Assembly: GCA_016710785.1 (NCBI GenBank)
Contig: JADJUE010000009.1
Span: 496,001-560,000, forward strand
Source of the DNA: Candidatus Epilinea brevis
GTDB taxonomy: Bacteria > Chloroflexota > Anaerolineae > Epilineales > Epilineaceae
Reading direction: 5' to 3'
DNA length: 64,000 bases
Below, one piece after another: positions 36,585 to 45,424 of this stretch (position 1 is its first letter; each line of letters begins with the position of its first letter). The notes under the pieces were generated by a model, which worked only from the letters and a program-made list of their open reading frames with translations, searched no databases and was not told where the DNA came from. A program made the position numbers and the translations under genes.

Positions 36585-39500
36585 ATGCCGATGGATCTTC
36601 AACCCGCCAGGACCTGGACCTTTCTCTTCACCGACATCGAGGGCTCGACGCGGCTCTGGGAGCGCGACCGGGCTGCTATGCAGCATGCGCTCGAGCGTCA
36701 CGACAGGCTCCTGCGCCAAGCCATCGAAGCGCATCAGGGGCGGGTCTTCAAGACCGTCGGCGACGCCTTCTGCGCCATCTTCGACGATGCCCACTCAGCG
36801 CTGAGCGCCGCGGCCGACGGACAACGTGCACTCTTCGCGGCCGACTGGTCGATGCTGGGTGAGGCCGAGGGTCTGCGCGTCCGCATGGGACTGCATACCG
36901 GCACGGCCGTCGAGCGCGATGGCGACTTCTTCGGCCCGGCCGTCAACCGCTCGGCACGGATCGAGGCGGCGGCCAACGGCGGGCAGCTGCTCATCTCGGC
37001 CGCGACGCTGGCCGAGCTGGAGACGGGCGAGGCCCCCTTTGGTCTGAGCTACCGCGATCTGGGCGAGCATCGACTCAAGGACTTGCGTCACGCCGAGCGG
37101 CTGACCCAGGTTCTCATCGAAGGCCTGCCCGAGGTGACCCGAGCCCTGCGCACCGTCGGGGAGCTGGATGCCGGTGATCGGATCCTGGTGGTCGATCCCG
37201 CGGCCGGCGCTGGTGAGGAGGTGGCTCGGGACGGATCGGAGTTGCTGCTCGAGCGCACGGTGGAGGAAACGCGAGCCGCCCTGCTCGATGTCCTGCGTGG
37301 GGCGACGCGCTCCCTGATCTTGACGCCCGAGCAGGTGCGGGCCGTGGCGCGGAGCCAGCCGGCCGACCTGCAGGCCTATCGGCTCGGGCGCGTGGCCGAG
37401 TGGAGCCAGCCACAGTTCCGGGTGGACGGACGCTTCGTTGGCCTGACCCTGCTCATCGACAAAGGCGAAGACGCGCTGATGGGGCGCTGGCAGCCCTCCC
37501 CGGAGGCGCATGTCGACCTGGGCGCGCTGATGGCCAGCATCGAAGACCCGGCTGTCGTGCTGCTCGGGCCACCCGGCTCCGGCAAGAGCACCCTGCTGCG
37601 TCGCTTCGAGCTGGATCGGGCGGTCGAGGCCTTGCGCGGCGAGCCGGAGGCCCGGCTGAGCTTCTTCGTGCCCCTCAATCAGTTCGCGGGCGGCGACCCG
37701 GGGCTCTGGCTGGAAGATCGCTGGCGCCGCCGATCCCCCGACCTTCCAGAGCTGGCCAAGCTGCTGGCCGAGGGACAGATGACGCTGCTTCTGGATGCGC
37801 TGAACGAGATGCCGGCCGCCGACGAGCGCGAGCTGGATGACTGGACCAGGCGTTGGCGGCGCTGGCTGCAGGGTTTTGCCGCCGACGCGCGGGGCAATCG
37901 CGTCATCTTCTCCTGCCGCAGCCTCGATTACAGCCAGCCCTTGTCTTCGCCCGAGCTGCGCGTTCCGCAAGTTCGGATCGAGCCGCTGGTGGATGCGCAG
38001 GTTCAGGACTTCCTGAGGCTGCACAGCCCGCTGCGTTGGCGCGAGATCTGGCAGTCGCTGGACGGCAGCCCACAGCTGGTGCTGCTGCGCAGCCCCTACT
38101 TCCTGTCGCTGCTGGTGACCCAGGTCGAGGCGACGGGCGATATGCCCGCCGGGCGTGCCGCCCTCTTCACCGGCCTGATCCGCCAGGCGCTTCGCCGCGA
38201 GGTCGAACGGGGGAACGTGCTGTTCGACGACGGACGGCTGCTTCACGGCCGCGATCGACGTCAGATCACACGCTGGCAATGGCAACAGGACACCGACCTG
38301 CCCGATCGTGGGCCACTCGTGCCTCTCTTGGGAAAGCTGGCCTTCGAGATGCAGCAGTCACGCCCGGACGGTGAGCGTGCGCAAGCGCGTATCGCTTTCG
38401 GCGACGCCCTGGACATCCTCGACGCCGAGGTGGACGAGGCGATCGTGCAGGCCGGCACCGCCCTTGCCGTGCTCGACGAGGATCTGGTCACCGATGAGTT
38501 GATGTACATGCATCAGCTCCTGCAAGAGTACTTCGCGGCGCGGGTGCTGGCCAAGACGCCGGACCCTGGTCTGGTGCGCCAGGCATGGAAGTCCGGTGAA
38601 GTCCGGCCCCCGATTGACCTGCTCTTGAGCGAGATCGCGCCGGCCGATCCCCTGCCGCCGATGCCCTCGACCGGCTGGGAGGAGACCAGCATCCTCGCGG
38701 CCGCCATCAGCACGGAGCCTGAAGCCTTCGTCGAGGGCTTGATCGCGTCCAACCTGGCCCTTGCCGGTCGCGCAGCCGCCCAGCCAGGGCTGGCGTCACG
38801 GCTGCCCGCTGCGCTGCGTTCCGAGCTGCGGGCCGCGCTGCTCGAGCGTAGCCACCATCCGGAAGCGGACTTGCGAGCCCGTATCGCAGCCGCGCGGGCA
38901 CTCGGCGCGCTCGGCGACCCGCGGCTTCGACCAGGGCAGGGCCGCAGCGGACGCTTCCTACTGCCGGAATTCGCCGCGATTCCGGCAGGCGACTACCCGA
39001 TCGGCTTGTCTGAACCCATCGTCTTCGTCGGCGGCCACTCCGAAGCCCACATGCCGGCGCATCAGACCCGCTTGGAGCCCTTCTGGCTGGCTTCTCGCCC
39101 GGTGACCAATGCGGAGTGGGCATGCTTCCAGGCCGCGGGCGGATATGACGAGCCGCGCTACTGGAAGGGGGAGGCCGCAGAGGCCTGGCGCCGGGGTGAG
39201 TCGACCGCCGACGGCATTCGTGCCGGCCAGCGCTACTGGTTGGGCCGCTTCCTCGCCGAGCCCGATCTCCTGACGAAGTTGCTGGAGCAGGGAACGATCC
39301 GTCCCGGCGATCACGAACGATGGCTGCGTCGCATGAGCATGGAGGACATTGAGCTCGAGCGACATCTGCGCGAGACCTACCCTGGCCAACGCTTCACCGC
39401 CCCGCGAACCTGGACGGATCCGCGATCCAATCATGCTTCCCAACCCGTCGTCGGCGTCTGCTTTTACGAGGCCGGCGCCTATTGCAGCTGGCTCGCGGAG

Positions 39501-39956
39501 GAGAGCGGGCTGCCGCTGAGGCTGGCCAGCGAGGTGGAATGGGAAGCCGCGGCGCGAGGAATCGAGGGGCGCGCCTATGCCTATGGCGATCGCTTCGATC
39601 CCTGGCGCGCCAACACTCACGAGACCCATCTGCGCGCCACGGCGCCGGTAGGCGTCTTCCCGGAAGGCGATACGCCCGAGGGTCTGCAGGACATGACCGG
39701 CAATGTCTACGAATGGACCTCGAGCGCCTTTGGTCGCGACCGAGGCCTGCCGGAGTACGGCTACCCCTACAGGGCGGACGATGGCCGCGAGTTGGTCGAG
39801 CGGCCCAACGAGGTATTGGTCGTTTCGCGGGGTGGCGCCTGGGCCTCCGTGCAGGCGACGGCGCATGCGGCCTTCCGCGGGCCCCTCGCCCCGAGCGAAC
39901 GCAACAACCAGGGCGGCTTCCGCCTGGCCAGCAGCATCGATCCGGCGAGCTATTGA
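36585..39956 (+). CDS. Class III nucleotidyl cyclase - NACHT ATPase - FGE/SUMF1 fusion
   Basis: 1123 residues. The ATG at 36585 is chosen because homology begins just after it; the frame is open further upstream into the IS end. Residues about 10-170: class III cyclase with FLFTDIEGSTRLWERD (first metal Asp17), RVFKTVGDAFCAIFDD (second metal Asp) and FFGPAVNRSARIEAAANGGQ (transition-state Asn/Arg). NACHT: LLGPPGSGKSTLLRRFE near 325, MTLLLDALNEMP, NRVIFSCRSLDYS. A helical region follows, and from about 785 an FGE domain (IPAGDYPIGLSEP, RPVTNAEWACFQAAGGYDEPRYW, GNVYEWTSSAFG, VVSRGGAWASVQATAHAAFRG). All cyclase and ATPase key residues are present. Probable logic: ligand on FGE, NACHT oligomerisation, cyclic nucleotide made. 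Confidence 0.9.
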   Translation: MPMDLQPARTWTFLFTDIEGSTRLWERDRAAMQHALERHDRLLRQAIEAHQGRVFKTVGDAFCAIFDDAHSALSAAADGQRALFAADWSMLGEAEGLRVRMGLHTGTAVERDGDFFGPAVNRSARIEAAANGGQLLISAATLAELETGEAPFGLSYRDLGEHRLKDLRHAERLTQVLIEGLPEVTRALRTVGELDAGDRILVVDPAAGAGEEVARDGSELLLERTVEETRAALLDVLRGATRSLILTPEQVRAVARSQPADLQAYRLGRVAEWSQPQFRVDGRFVGLTLLIDKGEDALMGRWQPSPEAHVDLGALMASIEDPAVVLLGPPGSGKSTLLRRFELDRAVEALRGEPEARLSFFVPLNQFAGGDPGLWLEDRWRRRSPDLPELAKLLAEGQMTLLLDALNEMPAADERELDDWTRRWRRWLQGFAADARGNRVIFSCRSLDYSQPLSSPELRVPQVRIEPLVDAQVQDFLRLHSPLRWREIWQSLDGSPQLVLLRSPYFLSLLVTQVEATGDMPAGRAALFTGLIRQALRREVERGNVLFDDGRLLHGRDRRQITRWQWQQDTDLPDRGPLVPLLGKLAFEMQQSRPDGERAQARIAFGDALDILDAEVDEAIVQAGTALAVLDEDLVTDELMYMHQLLQEYFAARVLAKTPDPGLVRQAWKSGEVRPPIDLLLSEIAPADPLPPMPSTGWEETSILAAAISTEPEAFVEGLIASNLALAGRAAAQPGLASRLPAALRSELRAALLERSHHPEADLRARIAAARALGALGDPRLRPGQGRSGRFLLPEFAAIPAGDYPIGLSEPIVFVGGHSEAHMPAHQTRLEPFWLASRPVTNAEWACFQAAGGYDEPRYWKGEAAEAWRRGESTADGIRAGQRYWLGRFLAEPDLLTKLLEQGTIRPGDHERWLRRMSMEDIELERHLRETYPGQRFTAPRTWTDPRSNHASQPVVGVCFYEAGAYCSWLAEESGLPLRLASEVEWEAAARGIEGRAYAYGDRFDPWRANTHETHLRATAPVGVFPEGDTPEGLQDMTGNVYEWTSSAFGRDRGLPEYGYPYRADDGRELVERPNEVLVVSRGGAWASVQATAHAAFRGPLAPSERNNQGGFRLASSIDPASY

Positions 39957-40319
39957 CGGGATCGCATCGCCAGCTCGCCCCCGACTCCAGCGCCTGCTCG
40001 TCCTGCTTCATCACCGCCCACCCCACCCGCCCCCCTTCTGATTCGATGCTCCCAGATCGTCCTCCCCTCCCTGCCGCCTCCGCAGCCTCAGGATTCCAGG
40101 TGGAGGGTCATGGAGCCGGCCTGCCCCCGTGACGCCTGTACCTTGACACCTGCCTTGCCTCAAGTCATGCTTCGCCGCCGCGACGCGACTCAGCGAGCCT
40201 TGGCTCAGGGTGGCGCGGCTTGCCTTGTCGCCGGTCGTGAGGTCCGAGGCCGAGCAGGCCGTCTCGCCATCTGCCCCGAGCCAACATCCCAACATGCCCC
40301 AGCGATAGGAATGATCCCG
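39957..40319. other. Gap after the cyclase-NACHT gene
   Basis: About 360 bases with a pyrimidine-rich first half. The downstream propeller frame is open across 40110-40319 but lacks a signal peptide or ribosome site there. No hairpin terminator or gene is seen. Confidence 0.35.
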
Positions 40320-42479
40320 ATGTCCAGCCACAGGCCCGCCACTCCTCCGCGCCTCGCGCGTGCGCTGGCTGGCGCGGGCTGCGCGCTGGCCCTGCTGCTG
40401 GGCGTCATGGCGGTGGCGAGCCAAAGCGAGCCGCTGGCGGCTTCCCGCCTTGCGGAAATGCGCGAGCGTGTTTTCCTGCCGCGCATCCACCGAGCCCCTG
40501 CGAGCGCCCAAGCGGACTCTCTGGTGGTGGCCGACGTCATCGGCGGACCGCTGCGGGCGGCGGCCTGGCATGGCAACTTCCTTTACCGCGGTGACGCGGG
40601 GCGGGTGCGGGTCTACGACTGCAGCGACCTGGGCAGCCCGGTGGAGGTCGGTCGCTCCGAGGTGTTGCCTGGTCTGGTGCACGACCTGAAGGTGAGTGGC
40701 AGCTACCTGCTCGCTGCCATGGGGGAAGGGGGCCTGGCGGTGTTCGATATCGGTGCACCGGCGGCGCCTGCCCTGCGCCACCGCATCGCCACGAGTGACA
40801 GCGCTCATGCCTTGGACGCGTCGGAAGAGGGACTGGTGGCTGTGGCGGCAGGACCATCAGGCCTGCTCTTGCTTGGTCTCAGTCCGGATGGCAGGCTGGA
40901 GGGGCGCGGCGCTCTCACCTTCCCCAGCGAGGTCTCAAGGGTTCGCTTACACCGCGGCTACGCCTACCTGAGCTTCCGTGAATTGCGCCCCATCAAGGTG
41001 GTTGACGTCCGCCAGCCGGAGGAGCCTGTGCCCGTTGCTGATCTCAGGGACTTCGAAGGTGGGGATTCCATGGCCTCAAATGTCGTCATCGAAGGCGATC
41101 GGGCCTACGTGTGGAGCTGCTCTCCCTGCACCATTTTGGTCTACGACATCCGTGAGCCGGCATCACCTCGGTTTACGGACTACAGAAAAACAGGGGATTC
41201 GGGTACCCTGACCATCGCGGATGGAAGGTTGTATGCGGCGGGTGATCGTCTGCGCATCTTCGACAGCTCTACACGGGATGGGTTGACCTTGATCGGCGAC
41301 GTCGACCTGCCTGAGATCATCCCTGGCTTCGCCGACTCCTCCCAGTATCCCCATGAGCTGGCGGCGGAAGCCGGACGCGTGGCCATCGTCGCTTCGCCGT
41401 ACGGGGAGGACTGGGATCCCGGCGATCTCTACGAGGGCGGCAGCCTGCTGCTTGTCGACGCCCGCGACCCGCTGCAGCCTCGGGTGACCAGCCGGGTCGG
41501 ACCGGTCGACGTGCTCACGGACCTATGGCCATCCGGAGCCCCAGACCGGCTCTACGGCCGAAGTAGTGTCAGGAACGCCGGGGCCTGGCATTCCACGGCG
41601 CGATTGCTTGAGGCAGCTGATCCCAGACATCTGCGGCTGGGCGAAGCGATTCCGGCCCTTGACTATGTCAACGACATGGTGGTCGATGGCAAGGTGGCCT
41701 ATGCGGTTCAGGTCGATCAGTTCGATCGCCTGGAGCAAGCATTGTTTGCCACTTTTGACGTTGCGGACCCGGCCGCACCGCGCAAGCTCGGTAGCGTCGC
41801 GCTGGGCCAGGGCTGGCAGTGGCGCAGCCCTGTGGCGGTTTCCAATGGTATGGCCTACGTTGTGGGGCATGCTTCGAACGAGTCTGGTTGGGACAACTCG
41901 CTCTTGGCACTCGATGTCCGGGACCCAAGTGAACCGCGAGTCCTAAGCCGCCAAAGCATCCAGCTCGCCATCGCTGAGATCGATGTTGCGGGTGCGAGAC
42001 TCTGGGCGGGTGGGTTCGACGGCCAAGAGCAGGGCTACGTGCTTCGCTACGATCTCGCCGACCCGACGCAGCCCAAGCTTCAAGCGCGTATTCCCGTCAC
42101 CGGCGCTCTCGAAGGCGGGATCGTTGCCGACGAAGAAGGCGCATGGCTCGCCACCTGGAATGGGCTGGTGCGTGTGCCTGCCCACGCCAGCGATGGTACG
42201 GCGGTCAAGGTGGCTGCTCCAGGGTCCTTCACATCGCTCGAAGTCAACGGCCAAGGCCAGCTGGTCGCCGCGGGCGAGTACTTGGCTGTGTTCGATGTCC
42301 AGGCCAGCCAGGTAACATTGCGGGCCACGATTGAAGCCCCTTACCAATCCAACCGATCATTGGGCTTCTTGGAGGCCATGCCTGTGGTCGATCACTTCGT
42401 CGCTCTGTTCTGGGCTGAGGGCGGGGTCGCCCATGTCATGCCGATCACCGCCCTCGTCCTCGACCCGCTGGCGCCTTGA
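40320..42479 (+). CDS. Secreted LVIVD-type beta-propeller protein
   Basis: A 719-residue protein. The ATG at 40320 has ATAGGA nine bases ahead and gives a membrane signal (LAGAGCALALLLGVMAVAS). RERVFLPRIHRA, a variant of the motif found at linker ends in other proteins here, lies near residue 55. The remainder is repeated blades of LVIVD/choice-of-anchor style: RVRVYDCSDLGSPVEVGR, GLAVFDIGAPAAPALRH, SLLLVDARDPLQPRVTSR and SLLALDVRDPSEPRVLSR. Such proteins are exported and of uncertain function. A paralogue with the same blade pattern is at 45.4 kb. Confidence 0.8.
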   Translation: MSSHRPATPPRLARALAGAGCALALLLGVMAVASQSEPLAASRLAEMRERVFLPRIHRAPASAQADSLVVADVIGGPLRAAAWHGNFLYRGDAGRVRVYDCSDLGSPVEVGRSEVLPGLVHDLKVSGSYLLAAMGEGGLAVFDIGAPAAPALRHRIATSDSAHALDASEEGLVAVAAGPSGLLLLGLSPDGRLEGRGALTFPSEVSRVRLHRGYAYLSFRELRPIKVVDVRQPEEPVPVADLRDFEGGDSMASNVVIEGDRAYVWSCSPCTILVYDIREPASPRFTDYRKTGDSGTLTIADGRLYAAGDRLRIFDSSTRDGLTLIGDVDLPEIIPGFADSSQYPHELAAEAGRVAIVASPYGEDWDPGDLYEGGSLLLVDARDPLQPRVTSRVGPVDVLTDLWPSGAPDRLYGRSSVRNAGAWHSTARLLEAADPRHLRLGEAIPALDYVNDMVVDGKVAYAVQVDQFDRLEQALFATFDVADPAAPRKLGSVALGQGWQWRSPVAVSNGMAYVVGHASNESGWDNSLLALDVRDPSEPRVLSRQSIQLAIAEIDVAGARLWAGGFDGQEQGYVLRYDLADPTQPKLQARIPVTGALEGGIVADEEGAWLATWNGLVRVPAHASDGTAVKVAAPGSFTSLEVNGQGQLVAAGEYLAVFDVQASQVTLRATIEAPYQSNRSLGFLEAMPVVDHFVALFWAEGGVAHVMPITALVLDPLAP

Positions 42480-42822
42480 CCTCCGCCCCCGCCCGTCCGC
42501 CCCGAACTGGCGGTATCTCTCTAGGCTGGGCTGCCGGCTGACCCAGGGTAAGTCGCACGTCCAGTCCGGTGGTCAAACGAGGGCCTCCGAGGCATGAAAG
42601 GCGCAGCAGGGCCGCCTGATTCCATCACCGCCCCAGCTACAGATCGCCGCTGCCGCCGCTCTCAGCTGTCGGTCTTGGCCATGGCTATGTCAAGCGTCCA
42701 GCAGGTAGCTCAGCCCGCCTGTGACGGTGTCGCTACAGCCGGAGGTGCTCATGGGGCGCCGCCCGGTATCTGATGTCTGTGAGTGTCACCACCTGCAGCC
42801 CGGCCAATGCCCCACCGGTTGA
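42480..42822. other. Gap before IS copy 3
   Basis: No gene, hairpin or repeat convincing enough to call. Probably decayed accessory DNA bordering the IS relic. Confidence 0.35.
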
Positions 42823-43329
42823 TACATTGTTTACGGCGATGCATCGTCCTATCCTGTTGGCATGGGCGTTTCGGCGACTTTGTACGGGCAGGTGCGCCTG
42901 ATCTCGCCAGCACGCCTGGATGGTCTACGGTTGGGGATAGCCATGGCCCAAGTGCTCTACACGCCTGTTGTTGAACAACACGCGGGCCACGGTGGACACC
43001 CACGGCGAGGGTGGTCTCAGCATGTTGCAGCTTGTGGCCTGTCACCTGCGCAGCGAGGCGTGGCAGGGCCGCAACCCTCGGCTGGGGATCTGCCATCTGC
43101 CGGACGAACTGGCGGAAGATGCCGGCGACGGGCGGCGCCGCCTGAGGGCACGCTACCATCGCCTGGGGTTGACGCCGAGCGAGCACTGTATCCCGCCGTG
43201 TTCCTTCGAAGAGCGCAATCTGAAGTGGTTGCTACCCGGAAACATCAAGCGCCTCAAGCCCCGGATGCCGATCGCGGCTCCACCGTTGATCTGGGGGCAG
43301 GAGTGAAGGGGGAGATGTGTCAACCTGTG
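42823..43329 (+). mobile_element. IS4-family derivative, copy 3 (deleted relic)
   Basis: Opposite orientation to copies 1 and 2. The left end is CACCGGTTGATACATTG, the right end ATGTGTCAACCTGTG (43315-43329). It keeps the first codons (MGVSATLYG from 42862), then jumps to QVRLISPARLDGLRLGIAMAQVL, so about 500 more bases are lost. The C-terminal part (LNNTRATVDTHGEGGLSMLQL to IWGQE, ending 43306) is in another frame. It cannot encode transposase. Confidence 0.8.
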
Positions 43330-43397
43330 GAGTAACCCACAATGAGAAGCACCGCTGTCATCAGGATGACAGATGCACTGTTCTTGGTGTTGATCAT
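43320..43397 (-). pseudogene. 5' stub of a paralogue of the 26.9-kb secreted protein, cut by IS copy 3
   Basis: From the ATG at 43397 it reads MINTKNSASVILMTAVLLIVGYS, matching the 26.9-kb protein (MINTKSSASVILITAMLLIVGYLS) nearly residue for residue, with the same ribosome site upstream. It then enters the IS terminal repeat and stops at TGA. The body of the gene is gone. Confidence 0.8.
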
Positions 43398-43652
43398 CGG
43401 TCATGACTCCTCTGTGTAGTTGGCATCGACCATGGCCACGGCTGGAATTCCCTCCCTACGGGAGACAAGGGCATGGTGTTAGTGTCGGCGGCCTCGTTCA
43501 TGAACTGGCCCACTTTGTCCTTTCGGAGCCGGTGAGAGGCAGCTCTTCCAACTTACGACAGTGAACCGCTCGCTCGAGCCAACCCATGATCGAGGCCGAG
43601 AGAAGAGATCGGCCGAGGCCAGGCGCCGCTGTCGACTCCGCTCCCCTCGACC

Positions 43653-44882
43653 TCACCCCCCCGACCCCATCTCCTCCAGCGCCGGGTCCAGCCGCAACTC
43701 CTCGTCCGGATCGCGCAACCAGCCCTGCGGCAGCATCACCCGGCGCAGGGCGCCGCCATGGCTGCGCACCACGCGGCCGGCGTTCTCCGCCAGCTCCGCC
43801 TCCGGGTCCAGCTCGCTGAGGATGGCTTCCACATCTTCGGCCGAGCGCACGTGCACCGCGCGCTTGCGCAGCGCCCCGCCCAAGGGGTAGCCCGCGAAGT
43901 ACCAGACCAGGTGCTTGCGAAAGCCCTGGATGCGCCAGTCCATCTCCGCCGGCTCCACGCACCAGTCGCGCAGCAGGTCCAAGTGGCGGCGGATGACGTC
44001 AGCCACGCCGCCGAGTGAGGGCGGCGGCGCCGGCGGCCGACCGGCGAAGGCGTCGGCCAGGTCGCGAAAGAACCAGGGTCGACCCAGGCAGCCGCGGCCG
44101 ATCACCACCCCGTCGCAACCCGTCGTCCGCATCATCGCCAGCGCATCCTGCGGCGCGAAGATGTCGCCGTTACCCAACACCGGGATGTCCGGGACCGCGG
44201 CCTTCAGGCGGGAGATGGCATCCCAATGCGCCGGCGGCGCGTAATGCTGCAGGGCAGTGCGCGCATGCAGCGCCAGGGCCGCCGCGCCCTCCTCACGCGC
44301 GATGCGTCCCGTGTCCAGGTAGGTGAGGTGCGCGTCGTCGATGCCCAGGCGGAACTTCACCGTGAGCGGCACCCGTCCGCCAGAGGCCTCGCGGGCCGCG
44401 CGGGCCGCCGTGCCGATGATGGCCGCCAGCAGGCGCCGCTTGTAGGGCAGGGCCGCCCCGCCCCCGCTGCGCGTCACCTTGGGCGCCGGGCAGCCGAAGT
44501 TCATGTCGATGTGGTCCACCAGCCCCTCGCCCACTAGCCGCCGCACTGCCTCGCCCAGGGTCTTGGGGTCGGTGCCGTAGAGCTGCAGCGAGCGCACCCG
44601 CTCGGCCGGATGGAAGCGGGCCAGGTCCAAAGTGTGGTAATGCCCGTCCAGGTAGGCCCGCGCCGTCACCATCTGATTGACGAAGAGCCCGCCGCCGAAG
44701 GACGCGCAGAGCACCCGGAAGGGCGCGTCCGTCACCCCGGCCATCGGCGCCAGCACCACCGGCGGGTCGATGGCGATGGGGCCGAAGCGGAGTGCGGGCG
44801 CAGGGGCTGGCTGCAGGTCGTGAGCTAGCCCTGACGCGGGCGTCAGATCAAGCAAGGGCGAGGCCAGAAACGAAGTCTCCAT
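43653..44882 (-). CDS. dusB: tRNA-dihydrouridine synthase
   Basis: A 409-residue flavoenzyme that reduces uridines in tRNA with NADPH. Dus landmarks in order: VVLAPMAGVTDAPFR (FMN-binding loop), VNQMVTARA, SLQLYGTDP, HIDMNFGCPAPKVTRSGGGAAL with the catalytic Cys, VKFRLGID, LALHARTALQHYAPPAHWD, VLGNGDIFAPQDAL and DGVVIGRGCLGRPWFF. It is longer than the typical 320-330 residues because of an N-terminal extension of about 40 residues and an extended C-terminal helical domain. It stands alone, between IS copy 3 and the repeat cluster. The DusB assignment over DusA/DusC rests on overall pattern. Confidence 0.88.
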   Translation of the reverse strand: METSFLASPLLDLTPASGLAHDLQPAPAPALRFGPIAIDPPVVLAPMAGVTDAPFRVLCASFGGGLFVNQMVTARAYLDGHYHTLDLARFHPAERVRSLQLYGTDPKTLGEAVRRLVGEGLVDHIDMNFGCPAPKVTRSGGGAALPYKRRLLAAIIGTAARAAREASGGRVPLTVKFRLGIDDAHLTYLDTGRIAREEGAAALALHARTALQHYAPPAHWDAISRLKAAVPDIPVLGNGDIFAPQDALAMMRTTGCDGVVIGRGCLGRPWFFRDLADAFAGRPPAPPPSLGGVADVIRRHLDLLRDWCVEPAEMDWRIQGFRKHLVWYFAGYPLGGALRKRAVHVRSAEDVEAILSELDPEAELAENAGRVVRSHGGALRRVMLPQGWLRDPDEELRLDPALEEMGSGG

Positions 44883-44990
44883 CGCCCAAGGATAGCCCAG
44901 CTCAGGTTGGTCCGGTGTGATGCGGAAGGCTCATCGTCTACGGACGCCCAGGCGTCTTGCCAACCGATACTGGAGCTGCGCCAGGGTTCA

Positions 44991-45094
44991 GGGCGGTAGC
45001 AAAGTCGCTCGTGATGGATACCAGAGCGCGCCGCCCCGACCGCCCGGGGGCAAAGCAGCCCCGGGCTCCTCCGTCGGGAAGTCCCTGCGGGACT
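44991..45094 (+). repeat. Copy 2 of the dispersed hairpin repeat
   Basis: Begins GGGCGGTAGCAAAGTCG, then CCAGAGCGCGCCGCC, the CCCGGGGGCAAAGCAG hairpin and GTCCCTGCGGGAC. It matches copy 3 in inverted orientation but lacks about 140 internal bases present there. Copies 2 and 3 form a large inverted repeat around 45095-45158. Confidence 0.8.
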
Positions 45095-45158
45095 GCAGCC
45101 CATTCGCACACTCGCCCACTCGCCTCGGCACGATATTCATTCGGTCACAGGAAGTCCC

Positions 45159-45382
45159 TGTCCCCGTAGGGGACATTCCAATGGAAGAGCCCGGGGCTGC
45201 TTTGCCCCCGGGCGATCGAGGCGGCGCGCTCTGGTCGCTGCCAAGTCGCCATGCACCAGAACGTAACGTTTACCAACGGTGTCCTTCAGTCGCCGGGGCG
45301 CTCCGGGGCCGCGCGACGCGCCCCCGATCAACGTGAAGACGCTGTTCATCTCGGTCATGAACGACTTTGCTACCGCCCGCAC
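45159..45382 (-). repeat. Copy 3 of the dispersed hairpin repeat (longest copy)
   Basis: On the minus strand it starts GCGGGCGGTAGCAAAGTCG (about 45382) and ends in the GCCCGGGGGCAAAGCAG hairpin and GTCCCCTACGGGGAC. It holds an open frame of about 74 residues containing RLKDTVGKRYVLVHGD; DTVGKRYV also occurs in copy 4. This hints that the repeat carries, or was derived from, a small coding segment. Confidence 0.75.
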
Positions 45383-45424
45383 CACGGTTGCCGCGGTGTC
45401 AGGCTGGAGCCTATCCTCTCCTTG

